Numbered from the stretch's first letter, positions 44,508 to 53,859 are shown. The stretch is DNA of 64,000 nucleotides from Nocardioides sp. Arc9.136 (GCF_030506255.1 NZ_CP113431.1:3111001-3175000); one strand, 5' to 3'. Notes: a model not told the origin generated them from the sequence alone. Translations and numbers: made by a program.

Positions 44508-44741
44508 GTGACCAGCCATCTGACCGATCAGCGTGATCGTCCGGTCAGCGCGTTCGTCGCCGTCGTCGTGGCTCTCCTCAGCGGCGGCTACATGCTGCCG
44601 TGGGCGGTTGCAGCCCTGCGCGGCAAGTCGAACCACTGGACGATCTTCTGGATCAACCTGCTCGGCGGCTGGACGGTGGTCCTGTGGATCGTCGCCGTCG
44701 TCATGGCGTTCGGCTCCCACAAGCCGATCCGACGCTACTGA
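44508..44741 (+). CDS. Small two-helix membrane protein, superinfection-immunity-like
   Basis: The 77-residue protein has two membrane helices (about 13-36 and 47-68) joined by RGKSNHWTIFWINLLGG. This pattern is typical of the T4 Imm-like superinfection-immunity superfamily found widely in bacteria; the chromosomal role is unknown. TAGGCT 6 bases before GTG 44508 suggests a leaderless mRNA. Confidence 0.82.
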   Translation: MTSHLTDQRDRPVSAFVAVVVALLSGGYMLPWAVAALRGKSNHWTIFWINLLGGWTVVLWIVAVVMAFGSHKPIRRY

Positions 44742-44884
44742 CCTCCCTCACGGGGGAAGAGCGCGAGCCTGACCGCGGCCCTGGACATCGCCGGGCTGAG
44801 CGGATGGCGTTGATGCGTCCGCGCCGTGCGGGCGGGAGCCAGGGACGTCGGTGCTCGTCGGAGTGCCGAGCCGGCTGTCCCGCG

Positions 44885-45472
44885 TCAGCGCGCGGTGAGC
44901 TTCCGATCGACGTGGATGGTCTGGGTGCCGCGCTGGTAGAAGTGCTCGCCCGAGCGTCGGTACTCGATGTCGACCGACTGCAGCCGCGCGACGCCTGGCC
45001 GGCTCGGGGTGATGGTGACGAAGAGGTAGTCGCTGTCGGGGGCGACGCCGTGCTCGAAACGCATGGGCGGCTCGAAGCTCTCGATGTCTCCGCACACCGA
45101 GGAAGGGTCGTGGACGGCGCCGATGGGGTCCTCGTCCGGCGCCAGGTGGCAGACCCAGAACGTTGCCGTGGCGGCCGCACTGTTCTCCGAGAACGTGGCG
45201 TCCAGGCCGTCGATCGTGACCGTCTCGGCCGAGCCGCTGGCCTTCGGGTAGATGACGGTGGTCGAGAGGGCTGCATCGGCCACCGGCAGGGGGTCAAGAC
45301 GACCGGAGTCACCCAGGTCGTCGAACGCCGTCGGGTGGGTCCACCAGCGCCAGGTGAAGAGGGCCGCCAGCACGAGAGCGCCGACGAGTACCCAGGTCAG
45401 CACGACCTTGCGGCGCGGGCGCCGTGGCTGCGCGCTCGCATCGGTCGTGGAGACATCCGTTGCGGCCGACAT
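44885..45472 (-). CDS. Membrane-anchored hypothetical protein
   Basis: This 195-residue protein has a cytoplasmic Arg/Pro-rich head, one helix (about 23-42, KVVLTWVLVGALVLAALFTWRWW) and an exported domain with two Cys (FWVCHLAPDED and SSVCGDIES), possibly a disulfide. No family is recognised. It is followed on the other side by an immunity-like gene. A 17-bp palindrome lies 22 bp before its ATG. Confidence 0.72.
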   Translation of the reverse strand: MSAATDVSTTDASAQPRRPRRKVVLTWVLVGALVLAALFTWRWWTHPTAFDDLGDSGRLDPLPVADAALSTTVIYPKASGSAETVTIDGLDATFSENSAAATATFWVCHLAPDEDPIGAVHDPSSVCGDIESFEPPMRFEHGVAPDSDYLFVTITPSRPGVARLQSVDIEYRRSGEHFYQRGTQTIHVDRKLTAR

Positions 45473-45493
45473 GGGCCGATCCTTCCACGGCTG

Positions 45494-45551
45494 CACCTGC
45501 GCCGCAGGTGGCTCCGGGCGCTCGGCGGATCGGCTGAGCTGACCGGTCAGC
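45494..45551. promoter_or_regulatory. Two palindromes between the NERD gene and the membrane protein gene
   Basis: CACCTGCG-C-CGCAGGTG (45494-45510) and GCTGACCGGTCAGC (45538-45551) are both perfect. They lie in the 97-bp gap on the minus strand after the NERD gene. The second could be a weak terminator for that gene and the first an operator for the next gene. No T-tract. Confidence 0.4.
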
Positions 45552-45569
45552 CCGCGGTCGCCCCAAGCA

Positions 45570-46427
45570 TCAGGCCGGTGGCAGGGCTCGGGCCAGGCGC
45601 GCGTGGACGTCGCCGACACAGGAGGCGTGCGGTCCGTCGGCCGTGAGCCGGGGGTAGAGCTTCCTCGGCCACAGCACGTCGACCCCGCGGGTGGCGAACG
45701 CACCTCCGACCAAGGGCCAGTCCGATTCGATGAAGCACAGGACGCCGACGACAGGCACGTCCTCGCCGACGACGGACCGCACGAGCTCCACCTGCTTGAG
45801 GGCGCCGTCGACAAGCTTCGTCTGGTCGCGCGACCCGACCAGCAGCTTTCCGACCCGGGGCCGGAGGATCCCTCCCTCGACGCGGAGCGACGGCCGCTTG
45901 CCGACGTACCGCTTGGCGTCGATGACGTAGACACCCGTCGGCGTGACGGCCAGGTGGTCGATGTTGGCGGGCGACCCAGGGATGCGTCGGTCGTGGAGGA
46001 GCCGGAGCGTGGCCGAGGAGAGCTCGTCGAGTCGTCGGCCGAGCCGCTCCTCCCCCACAGCGCCGGTGCCCCAGGCAGTCGTCGACTGCGGGTCGTCGCT
46101 CAGCGCCAGGATCAGGCCACCCAGCTTGGGGTGCGCGGTGCGGATGCGCTCCTCACGCCTGGCCCGGCGGCGCTCGTGCTCGCGGCGGGCGGAGGCACCG
46201 GCGGTACCGGCATCGAGCGGGTCGGCGGCTGGACGAGCTGCATCGGTACCGGACAGCGGATCCTCCCGACCAGCGTGCGCGGTCGCTGCTACGCAAGTCA
46301 GGCAGCGAACGGTCTTGGTGGCTCGCTCGTAGACGGCCTCGGTTCGAGCCTCGAGCACCGTGCCGCATGCGCGGCAGGACCCGGCATAGCGGAGCCGCAT
46401 CCGCTTCTCGTCGGGCTGCGTCGACAT
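45570..46427 (-). CDS. NERD-domain (nuclease-related) protein with zinc ribbon
   Basis: In this 285-residue protein residues about 18-50 form a two-CxxC zinc ribbon (CRACG and CLTC). After a charged Arg/Glu linker comes a NERD domain, VGEERLGRRLDEL, IDHLAVTPTGVYVIDAKRYVG (PD-(D/E)xK-like Asp and Lys) and a late VLCFIESDWPL. NERD proteins are predicted nucleases linked to DNA processing or plasmid/phage interaction. Its neighbours peptidase E and a SNF2-type helicase form an accessory patch. Confidence 0.85.
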   Translation of the reverse strand: MSTQPDEKRMRLRYAGSCRACGTVLEARTEAVYERATKTVRCLTCVAATAHAGREDPLSGTDAARPAADPLDAGTAGASARREHERRRARREERIRTAHPKLGGLILALSDDPQSTTAWGTGAVGEERLGRRLDELSSATLRLLHDRRIPGSPANIDHLAVTPTGVYVIDAKRYVGKRPSLRVEGGILRPRVGKLLVGSRDQTKLVDGALKQVELVRSVVGEDVPVVGVLCFIESDWPLVGGAFATRGVDVLWPRKLYPRLTADGPHASCVGDVHARLARALPPA

Positions 46428-46488
46428 GGATCGACGCTAGCTGGCGATGTTGTCGCTAGAAGGCCTTTCTGCCATGGACGACAAGCGG

Positions 46489-47160
46489 TTAGTCGTGCAG
46501 CAGCCTCCAGCGCCCCTCGGAGACGACCTCGACGGTGCCGTCGACCACCGTGATGGCGGTCTGGTCGTCGATCGCGTAGGCGGGGCCGGAGATGCCGGCG
46601 GCCCACTGCTCCGCCTCGGCCAGGGAGTTGCCCGGCAGGCCGTCCTCGGCCAGGTGGGGGCAGATCGAGAAGTCGACGAGCCCCAGCGCGCTGTCGTCAC
46701 CGGTCGGCGGTCGCCACTGGATGAAGTCGTCCCCGACCTCGGGGGTCATCACCATGCTCCCGGCGCTCAGGCCGACCCAGGTCGTCCTGCTCAGCGCCGG
46801 GAGCAGGTCGGCGAGCCCGGACTGCCGCATCCAGTGGCACAGGTAGAGGACGTCGCCGCCCGCCGCCAGCAGGACGTCGGTCTCCCTGACCAGGGGCACC
46901 CACTGCTCGGCGTCGATGCTGGGCAGCGCGGTGAGCTCCAGCACGCCGACGGACTCCCAGCCCAGGTCGACCATGGGGTTGTCGGAGTGGCCGCTGATGA
47001 ACTGCCAGGCCCTGGCGCCGGGCCCGACCCCGGGATGTCCGTACAGCGCCGTCGGGATGCAAAGGGCAGTGGACTCGGCGATCGGCTTGCCCAGCAGGTC
47101 CACCAACGCCCGGCGGATGCTCGGGTTCGTGACGCCTCCGGAGGTGAGCAGGAGCTTCAC
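46489..47160 (-). CDS. Peptidase E-like serine peptidase (family S51)
   Basis: This 223-residue protein has the S51 nucleophile motif VGLSAGSMVM (about 123-131) after LLAAGGDVLYL. This matches alpha-aspartyl dipeptidase or cyanophycinase relatives. It is cytosolic. GTG 47160 is chosen because AGGAGG lies 4 bases upstream; the in-frame extension to 47226 has no such site. It lies between the NERD and helicase genes. Confidence 0.87.
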   Translation of the reverse strand: MKLLLTSGGVTNPSIRRALVDLLGKPIAESTALCIPTALYGHPGVGPGARAWQFISGHSDNPMVDLGWESVGVLELTALPSIDAEQWVPLVRETDVLLAAGGDVLYLCHWMRQSGLADLLPALSRTTWVGLSAGSMVMTPEVGDDFIQWRPPTGDDSALGLVDFSICPHLAEDGLPGNSLAEAEQWAAGISGPAYAIDDQTAITVVDGTVEVVSEGRWRLLHD

Positions 47161-47251
47161 GGTTCCTCCTGGGCAGTGGGCGATGGACGAGGCGTCGTAC
47201 TGACCGGTCGTCAGCGCCGGACTCATCGCCGTCGATCGACACCCGCGTCGG

Positions 47252-48986
47252 TCAGGCGCCGTCCTCGGTCAGGCTCGTGGCCGGCAGCCAGTCGGCGCCG
47301 AGGAGCTGCGCGAGGTCGGCAAGCCCGGCGGTGTCGCTCCCGACCGTGTCGGACGCTGCGGCGATCCGCTCCACCATCACCTTGCCGACCTGCTCCTCGA
47401 CGGTGCCCTCGGCGTACGCGATGTGCCACGGCGAGACCTGGTGGTCGCGGTGGGTGCGGCCGGTCACCTGCCGCCCGGCGATGCCCGAGAAGCGGGCCTG
47501 GTGGAAGACGCCGACGCGCGGATCGGTGCTCGCCTGGCGGCCGTCGGCGAGGGTCTCGCCGGCGTGCAGGCTGATCGAGGCGACCGTGGTGAAGACGCAG
47601 ACCTTCGCCTGCCCGGTCTGGAACCGGAACCGCTCGGCCTCGGCGTCGAACCGGTCGCGGCCGTAGATCGTGGCCACCTCGATCCCCGCGTCACGCAGCC
47701 GGTCGGCGATGGGGTCGGCGGCGGTCGCGACGAACTCGACCGAGCACGCCACCTGCCGCTCGGACTGGATCTGCTGGGCGATCCAGTCGACGGTCGAGTC
47801 GACGCGGATCAGCCCGGCCTTCTGCCGGAAGCGCAGCAGCGCGGCACGGCCCTTCGCGACGTTGCGGCCGCGGCGCGCGATGTCCATCTCGCGGCAGAAC
47901 TCGCCCCACTCGGCCTCGTAGGCGGTCCGCTCCGCCGGGGTGAGCGTCACCGGCATGCCGGAGATCGGCACCGGCCCCCACGGCGCCGCGCGGTGCAGCA
48001 TCGCCGGGGGCCGTTCGTCGGCGAGCCAGCCGCGCACCAGTTTGAGGTCGGCGGCCCGCCGCGCCGGGTCGGTGGTCCAGCTCGCGCCGTACCGGCCCTG
48101 CTCCACGCCGACGCCGTGCCGCTCGAGCGCGGTGGCGAAGGTGGCCCCGGGCTGTGTCGCCGAGGTCCACTCCCGCATCGGCTCGCCGCGCACCTGCGCG
48201 TAGGCGGGGGCGAGGTACGGCAGCTCGAGCGGTGTGTGCCCGGGCGTCGCGGTCGTCGCGATGACGAACGGCGCCTTGTCGTGCGGCCGACCGTGCCCGG
48301 AGATCGACGCCCAGAGCTTCCACCGCTTCGTCGTCGTACGGCGCAGCGCATGGGCCTCGTCCGCGATGATCACGTCCCACTGGTGGTCCTTGACCTTCTC
48401 GAGCCGGTCCCACGTGATGACGACCCACTCCAGCCCGCCGTCGCCCAGGTCGGTGATCGTGCGGCACCAGTGGCCGATGGTGATCGCGGCGGGCCGGTCG
48501 GCCACGACGAGCACCCGCTGCGCGCCACGGAGGTCGCCCACGGCCGTCGCTCCGAGGACCGCGGAGATCGTCTTGCCCACGCCCGGCTCGTCGGCCAGCA
48601 GGAACAGGCGTCCGCCCGCCGCGGCCCGCTCCGCGATCGCGTCGGCCGCCTCGAACTGGATCCTCCTGGGCTCGAGATCACCTGTCGCCTCCGGAGCAGG
48701 TGTCGGGTCGTCGGGGTTTCAGGGTGTTCTCGATGAACCGACCGAGCGTGTGCGGTCCCGGGGAGTACGGCGCGAGGTGCGCGGGCAGCGCGCGCCCGAC
48801 GTACAGGTGGGTCCTGACCGCCGGGTGCCACGTGGCGCCGTCGACCTGCGTCCCGTACGGCACGTCGAGGACCCACAGCCGCTCCCCCGGCCCGACGGAC
48901 GGCAGCGGCCGCTGCGGCTGACGCGTCCCCTTGCGGCGGGGTGACGCGCTGCGCCGACCGGCACTGGATCGACGAGAGCTGGCCAC
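47252..48986 (-). pseudogene. SNF2/DEAD-type helicase split by a +1 frameshift
   Basis: An N-terminal segment (GTG 48986 to TGA 48678, with VLDVPYGTQVDGATWHPAVRTHLYV) resembles the small DUF5710-like module found in front of helicases. The helicase body (open frame 48718 to 47252) has Walker A EPGVGKTISA, IIADEAHALRR, ATTATPG and the motif-VI region GRQVTGRTHRD. The body has no start codon of its own before Walker A. The two frames join if one C is dropped from CCCC at 48713-48716. It is a recent indel, a sequencing error or +1 recoding at CCC-C. Confidence 0.72.
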
Positions 48987-49204
48987 CCCCGGACGCTATC
49001 CGGGCCGCCGCCGTGCGCCGGGCTGCCTCGCCCGGGCCGCCGTCGCGGTCCGGCCTCCGGAGCGGGCACGGTCCACCAGCGTCGTCGAGACGTGCCAGCC
49101 GTGCGATCGGCGATCCGTCCCGGGTTGCCCGACGGACACGTGCGGGGATGATGGCGGGCAGAGGGCCGGATGGTCGCGCCCTCACCCTTGGAGCTGGGAG
49201 CCTC

Positions 49205-49468
49205 ATGTACGCGACACCCACGCGACCGATGACGCAGGACGAACTCGACCTGATCTGCCGGGTGTGGGCAGCCGAGGGAAGTGATGACCCTGCGGACCGG
49301 TGGCTGCAGCTGTGGGACGGCGGCGATGCCGACGCCCACCCGGAGGAACGGGACGCCATCGTCGCGACCGCCACGGCCTGTGGCCTGCGGGCCTTCGTCG
49401 AGAGCGGCGTCCTCAAGGTGGAGAAGACCCAGCAGCTCCACGACGAGATCGGTTCGCGTTGGATCTGA
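49205..49468 (+). CDS. Small hypothetical protein, 87 aa
   Basis: The 87-residue acidic protein begins MYATPTRPMTQDELDLICRVW and contains PADRWLQLWDGGDADAHPEERDAIVATA. It has no membrane segment or known domain. A GGAG-rich stretch precedes ATG 49205. It stands alone; the 218 bp upstream (48987-49204) show no clear feature. Function is unknown. Confidence 0.6.
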   Translation: MYATPTRPMTQDELDLICRVWAAEGSDDPADRWLQLWDGGDADAHPEERDAIVATATACGLRAFVESGVLKVEKTQQLHDEIGSRWI

Positions 49469-49599
49469 GACGCGCAGGATGGAAGTAGGTGGTCCCCGAC
49501 GGCGCGGTGGACAGTCCAGCGTCGTGGCGGGATGGGCCGGGAGCCCGGCGACGTGAGGCACGCACCCGTGGACGCTGAGCAAACACGGGACCAGCTCTC

Positions 49600-50280
49600 T
49601 CAGCGGGCCCGCAGCTCCGCGACCGGCCGGTACGCCGCGTCAGCAGCAAGCGCTTCCAACGGCGAGCCGGCGTCGGCGATGACGACGGCGACGCGGGCGT
49701 CGCGGGCGGCGGCGTCGACGCCGAGCTCCACCAGCTCCTGGGCGGAGGTGGCCTTGCCGATGACGGCGATCGGGCCGCCGGGGTCGTGGAAGGGCGGGGC
49801 CGGGGCGAGGGAGTAGCCGGGTCGCGGCGCGGCCAGGTTGGCCGCGACCGCGAGGGTGACCGGGAGGTCGCGGACCCACCAGCGGCCCGTCGCCACCAGC
49901 CCGGCGGCGTCGGTCGCGCGGAGCCGCACCTCGTCGGCGAGCGGGGTGAAGACGCGCACCTCCCCCGCGTCGGCCGGCACGCTGGTCAGCAGCCGGGCCA
50001 GGGCGTCGGGGTCGTCGGCCGCGGACTCGAGGTGGTCCACGACGACGCCGGCGCCGCGGCGTACCCCCAGGAGCACAGCGTCGTCGGTGCCGAGGCAGAC
50101 GGCGTCGGGCGCGGCGAGCATCCGCTCCGCCATCGCCCGCAGCACCGCGGAGGCCTGGTCGCTGGGCCGCCACAGGCGCGGGGCCCAGTCGGCCATGCGG
50201 GCGCTGCGCCGCTCGAGCAGTCCCACGACCCGGTCGAGGTCGGTGGGGCCGAGCGGCCGGACGGCGGTCGCAGCGCTCAG
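49600..50280 (-). CDS. Hypothetical protein at the end of the CYP51 cluster
   Basis: This protein of about 226 residues begins with SAATAVRPLGPTDLDRVVGLLERR and has a GNAT-like first segment, but no clear acetyl-CoA loop; I do not assign a function. No ATG, GTG or TTG precedes it in a good position. CTG 50280 overlaps the upstream stop (CTGA) and has GGGGGAG six bases away, so an unusual CTG start with translational coupling is likely. GTG at about residue 19 is the alternative. Confidence 0.65.
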   Translation of the reverse strand: MSAATAVRPLGPTDLDRVVGLLERRSARMADWAPRLWRPSDQASAVLRAMAERMLAAPDAVCLGTDDAVLLGVRRGAGVVVDHLESAADDPDALARLLTSVPADAGEVRVFTPLADEVRLRATDAAGLVATGRWWVRDLPVTLAVAANLAAPRPGYSLAPAPPFHDPGGPIAVIGKATSAQELVELGVDAAARDARVAVVIADAGSPLEALAADAAYRPVAELRAR

Positions 50281-50702
50281 GACGACTCCCCCGCCTGGTC
50301 GGCGGCGCGCGCGGCCCGGCGGGCCGCCTTCGCGATCGTCTCCTCGACGATGGAGTTCAGTCGGGCCCCCTGGGGCCATCCGGCGTAGTGACACACGAAG
50401 ACCACGATCTCACGGAGCGCCTCGTCGTCGAGCTCCCCGTTGGCGTACGCCGCCGGGACCTGGATGCCCAGCACGTCCGCGGCGCCCTGGCCGGCGAGCA
50501 TCCCGATGAGCAGCAGCCGCCGGTCGCGGTCGGAGAGGCCCGGCCGGTTCCAGATGTCGGCGAAGAGGTGGTCGGCGGTGTAGCGGAAGAAGTCGCCGGT
50601 GCCGTCGGACATCTCGAAGCCGTAGACCTCCTCCATCTTCTCCAGCCCGCGACGACGGGTCTCCGGGAGGTCGTCGAACCTCCCGGCACGGTCCTCGCTC
50701 AC
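50277..50702 (-). CDS. Carboxymuconolactone-decarboxylase-family protein (Rv0771-like)
   Basis: This 141-residue protein is of the CMD/AhpD-like helical fold: MEEVYGFEMSDGTGDFF, LLIGMLAGQGAADVLGIQVPAAYANG and VFVCHYAGWPQGARLNSI. It lacks the CxxC of AhpD peroxidases. M. tuberculosis Rv0771, in the same cluster, is the counterpart. GTG 50702 overlaps the preceding stop (GTGA). Confidence 0.88.
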   Translation of the reverse strand: MSEDRAGRFDDLPETRRRGLEKMEEVYGFEMSDGTGDFFRYTADHLFADIWNRPGLSDRDRRLLLIGMLAGQGAADVLGIQVPAAYANGELDDEALREIVVFVCHYAGWPQGARLNSIVEETIAKAARRAARAADQAGESS

Positions 50703-51547
50703 AACCCCAGCCCCTTCCGCAGTCGACCCTCGGCCAGCCGCGCGAGCGGCACGTCGACCCCGAGCTCGTCGGCCAGGGCGACCGCGAACCCGAGGTCCTT
50801 CTCCCCCAGCGCGACGACGTGGCCGAACACCCCGTGCCAGAAGTCGTCCGGCGCGATCGGCGCGGTGGTGTCGCGGTGCATGATCGCGCCCGGCCCGCCG
50901 GTGATCGCGTCGGTGTGGCGCACCACGTCGCCCAGCGCCCTGATGTCGAGGCCGGCAGCCTCGGCCAGCCGCTGCGCCTCGGTGGCGGCGGTGAAGGCAA
51001 CGAAGTGCATGAGGTTCCGCGCCAGCTTGAAGCGCGTCCCGGCGCCGACCGGACCCGCGTGCACCACCTTGGCGCCCATCACGTCCAGCGCCGGCCGGGC
51101 CGCCGCGAACGCCTCGTCGTCGCCGCCGACCATGATCGCCAGCGTGCCGTCGGCCGCGCCCATGGCGCCGCCGCTGACCGGCGCGTCGAGGAGTCGTACG
51201 TCGTGGCGCGCGGCGACGTCGGCCAGGTCGCCGGGGGTGTCCGGCGCGACCGTCGAGTGCACCACGACCGTGAGCCCGGCCCGGGCGGTGGTGAGCGCCT
51301 CGAGCAGCACGTCGCGCACCTGCTCGTCGTCGCGGACCATCACGCACAGCACGTCGACCGCGCCGGACAGCGCGGCCACGCTCCCCGTGACCTCGGCACC
51401 CGCGTCCCTGAGCTCGGCCAGCGGCTCCGGCGCGACGTCGTACACGTGCAGGGGCAGGTCCGAGGCCGCGAGCCGCAGCGCCATCGGCTTCCCGATGTTG
51501 CCCAGCCCGACGAACCCGACGACCGGGCCGGGAGCAGGCTCAGCCAC
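50699..51547 (-). CDS. Beta-hydroxyacid dehydrogenase, HIBADH-like (Rv0770-like)
   Basis: This 282-residue NAD(P)-dependent dehydrogenase has the Rossmann motif GFVGLGNIGKPMALRL (about 10-25), substrate loop LLDAPVSGGAMGAADGTL (about 118-135) and catalytic Lys in FKLARNLMH (about 170). It oxidises 3-hydroxyacids or related compounds. GTG 51547 overlaps the SDR stop by 8 bases; ATG 51565 is an alternative start six codons upstream. Confidence 0.9.
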   Translation of the reverse strand: MAEPAPGPVVGFVGLGNIGKPMALRLAASDLPLHVYDVAPEPLAELRDAGAEVTGSVAALSGAVDVLCVMVRDDEQVRDVLLEALTTARAGLTVVVHSTVAPDTPGDLADVAARHDVRLLDAPVSGGAMGAADGTLAIMVGGDDEAFAAARPALDVMGAKVVHAGPVGAGTRFKLARNLMHFVAFTAATEAQRLAEAAGLDIRALGDVVRHTDAITGGPGAIMHRDTTAPIAPDDFWHGVFGHVVALGEKDLGFAVALADELGVDVPLARLAEGRLRKGLGL

Positions 51548-52289
51548 GGAACGTCTGTCCGCCATCGACGGCGAGGATCTGCCCGGTCACCCAGGACGCC
51601 TCGTCGGAGAGCAGGAAGACGCACGCGCCGACCATGTCCTCGGGCTGGCCCATCCGCTTGATCGCCAGCGCCTTGACCAGTTCCTTGGACGCCCCGCCGG
51701 CCTGGGTGCGGGTGGCCTCGGTGTCGGTGGGGCCGGGCGCGATCGCGTTGACCCGGATGCCCATGCCGCCGACCTCGTGGGCCAGCTGCTGGGTCAGGCC
51801 GTTCACGCCGACCTTGGCCAGTCCGTAGAAGCCGGAGTAGAGGTACGCCGCGGTCGAGCTCTGGTTGACGATCGAGCCGCCCCCGCGCTGCTGCATGACG
51901 GGATGGACCGCGCGGGTCATCACCAGGGCGCCGTCCATGTTGACGCTCATGAACTTCCGGTAGTAGTCCCAGTCGACGCTGATCAGCAGGTCGAACTGCA
52001 TGTCGCCGTAGATCGCGGCGTTGTTGACCAGCCCGTCGATGCCGCCGTGCTCGGCGACGGTGCGCTCGACCAGCGCGGCCGCCGACTCGTGCGAGCTGAC
52101 GTCGGTGCGCACGAACGTCGCCCGGCCGCCGCTCTCGGCGATCGCGGCCGCGACCTTCTCCCCCGACTCCTCGTTGAGGTCGGCCACGACGACCGCCGCA
52201 CCCTCCGCGGCGATCGAGCGGGCGTACACCTCGCCGATGCCCTGCGCCGCGCCGGTCACGACGACGACCTTGTCCTGCAGTCTGTTCAT
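51540..52289 (-). CDS. SDR oxidoreductase (Rv0769-like)
   Basis: This 249-residue SDR has TGAAQGIG (about 12-19), LVNNAAIYG (about 87), Ser in VNQSSTAAYLYSGFYGLAK (about 140-157, Tyr and Lys in place) and a C-terminal GQILAVDGGQTFRG typical of FabG/hydroxysteroid dehydrogenases. It heads the second half of the CYP51 cluster after a 106-bp gap containing a repeat element. Confidence 0.9.
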   Translation of the reverse strand: MNRLQDKVVVVTGAAQGIGEVYARSIAAEGAAVVVADLNEESGEKVAAAIAESGGRATFVRTDVSSHESAAALVERTVAEHGGIDGLVNNAAIYGDMQFDLLISVDWDYYRKFMSVNMDGALVMTRAVHPVMQQRGGGSIVNQSSTAAYLYSGFYGLAKVGVNGLTQQLAHEVGGMGIRVNAIAPGPTDTEATRTQAGGASKELVKALAIKRMGQPEDMVGACVFLLSDEASWVTGQILAVDGGQTFRG

Positions 52290-52315
52290 GGGTTACGGCT
52301 GCCTCTCGTCTCACT

Positions 52316-52371
52316 GGGTCTCGACACGCCGTCGCGACCTCGTTCCTCGGTCGCGGGCTTGCTCGACCCGC
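52316..52371. repeat. Single copy of the GGTCTCGAC...GCTCGACC intergenic repeat
   Basis: GGGTCTCGACACGCC and GCTTGCTCGACCCGC bracket a middle that is itself an inverted repeat (CGCGACC with GGTCGCG). The ends match those of the inverted units in the 58778-59684 array. It sits in the only sizeable gap of the CYP51 cluster, between the ALDH and SDR genes. Confidence 0.75.
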
Positions 52372-52395
52372 TGACCGGTCCCGGCCTTCGCAGGC

Positions 52396-53859
52396 TCATG
52401 CCGGGAACGCCAGCGTCTTGACTTCCAGGTACTCCTCGAAGCCGGCGACGCCCATCTCCCGGCCGAGGCCGGACTGCTTGTAGCCGCCGAACGGCGCGTC
52501 GGGGCTGAACCACACGCCGCCGTTCACGGCGAGCGTGCCGGTGCGGATCCGGTCGGCGACGGCCTTGGCCCGCTCCAGCGAGCCGGAGTCCACCGACCCC
52601 GAGAGGCCGTACGCCGAGTCGTTGGCGATCCGCACGGCGTCGTCGTCCCCGTCGTGCGGGATGACGACCAGCACCGGCCCGAAGATCTCCTCCTGGGCCA
52701 GCCGCGAGGAGTTGTCGAGGCCGGCGACGACGGTCGGGGCGACCCAGTAGCCGGGCTGGTCGATCACGTGGCCGCCGGTGGCGAACGTGCCGCCCTCGTC
52801 CTCGGCCAGCCGCAGGTAGGACTCCACCCGGTCGCGCTGCACCTGGGAGATCACCGGCCCGCAGATCGCTCCGGGGTCGGCCGGGTCCTTGGCGCCGATC
52901 GACTCCATCGTCGCGGCGGCGACCTGGACGGCCTCGTCGTACTTCTCCCGGGGCACCACGAGCCGGGTCGTGATCGCGCAGCCCTGGCCGGCGTGGATGC
53001 AGGCGGTGAACGCCGTGGCGCCGGCGACCGAGGCGACGTCGGCGTCGTCGAGGGCGATCGCGGCGGACTTGCCGCCGAGCTCGAGGAACACCTTCTTCAG
53101 GGTCGGCGCCGCCGCCGCCATGATCGCGCGGCCGGTGGCCGTCGAGCCGGTGAAGGAGACCATGTCGACCCGCGGGTCGCTGGCCAGGACCGAGGCGACC
53201 TCGTTGGACCGCGGCGTGACGACGTTGAGCACGCCGGCGGGCATGTCGGTGCGCTCCGCGGCGAGCCGGCCCAGCTCGGCGGCGACCCACGGGGTGTCGG
53301 GGGCCGGCTTGAGCACGACCGTGCAGCCGGCCGCCAGCGCGGGGCCGATCTTGGCGAGGTTGATCTGGGTGGGGACGTTCCACGGGCTGATCGCGGCGAC
53401 GACGCCGACCGGCTCGCGGCGCACGGTCCGGCGCGAGGGGATGCCCATCGGCCTGGCGACGCCGAGGTCGGTCTCGAACTCGTAGGACTCCAGCAGGTCG
53501 GTCACCCACCGCAGCCCGTCGACCGGCACGTCGAACCCGGCGGCGCCCATCATGAACCCCGGCATGCCGACCTCGGCGGTGGTCAGCGCCTTGAACGCCT
53601 CGCCCTCCTCCAGCAGCGCGGCGTGCAGCTGGCGCAGGCAGCGCACCCGCAGCGCCACGTCGGTGGCCCAGCCGCTCTCGTCGAAGGCGCGCCGCGCCGC
53701 GGCGATCGCCGCCTCGACGTCGTCCGCGGTGCCGTCCGGGGCGTGCCCGATGACCTCGCCGGTGGCCGGGTTGCGGATCGGGTACGTCGCGCCGTCGCTC
53801 GCCGCGACCAGCTTGCCGTCGACCAGCTGCTGGGCCGGCGGGTTGGTCAGCCCGCTCAT
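52396..53859 (-). CDS. Aldehyde dehydrogenase (AldA/Rv0768-like)
   Basis: This 487-residue ALDH has SPWNVPTQINLAKIGPALAAG (about 150-170), SFTGSTATGRA, catalytic Glu in LELGGKSA and Cys in IHAGQGCAITTR (about 290). It is equivalent to Rv0768 (aldA) of the mycobacterial CYP51 locus and likely oxidises an aldehyde generated by one of the P450s. ATG 53859 overlaps the stop of the NTF2-like gene (ATGA). Confidence 0.92.
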   Translation of the reverse strand: MSGLTNPPAQQLVDGKLVAASDGATYPIRNPATGEVIGHAPDGTADDVEAAIAAARRAFDESGWATDVALRVRCLRQLHAALLEEGEAFKALTTAEVGMPGFMMGAAGFDVPVDGLRWVTDLLESYEFETDLGVARPMGIPSRRTVRREPVGVVAAISPWNVPTQINLAKIGPALAAGCTVVLKPAPDTPWVAAELGRLAAERTDMPAGVLNVVTPRSNEVASVLASDPRVDMVSFTGSTATGRAIMAAAAPTLKKVFLELGGKSAAIALDDADVASVAGATAFTACIHAGQGCAITTRLVVPREKYDEAVQVAAATMESIGAKDPADPGAICGPVISQVQRDRVESYLRLAEDEGGTFATGGHVIDQPGYWVAPTVVAGLDNSSRLAQEEIFGPVLVVIPHDGDDDAVRIANDSAYGLSGSVDSGSLERAKAVADRIRTGTLAVNGGVWFSPDAPFGGYKQSGLGREMGVAGFEEYLEVKTLAFPA

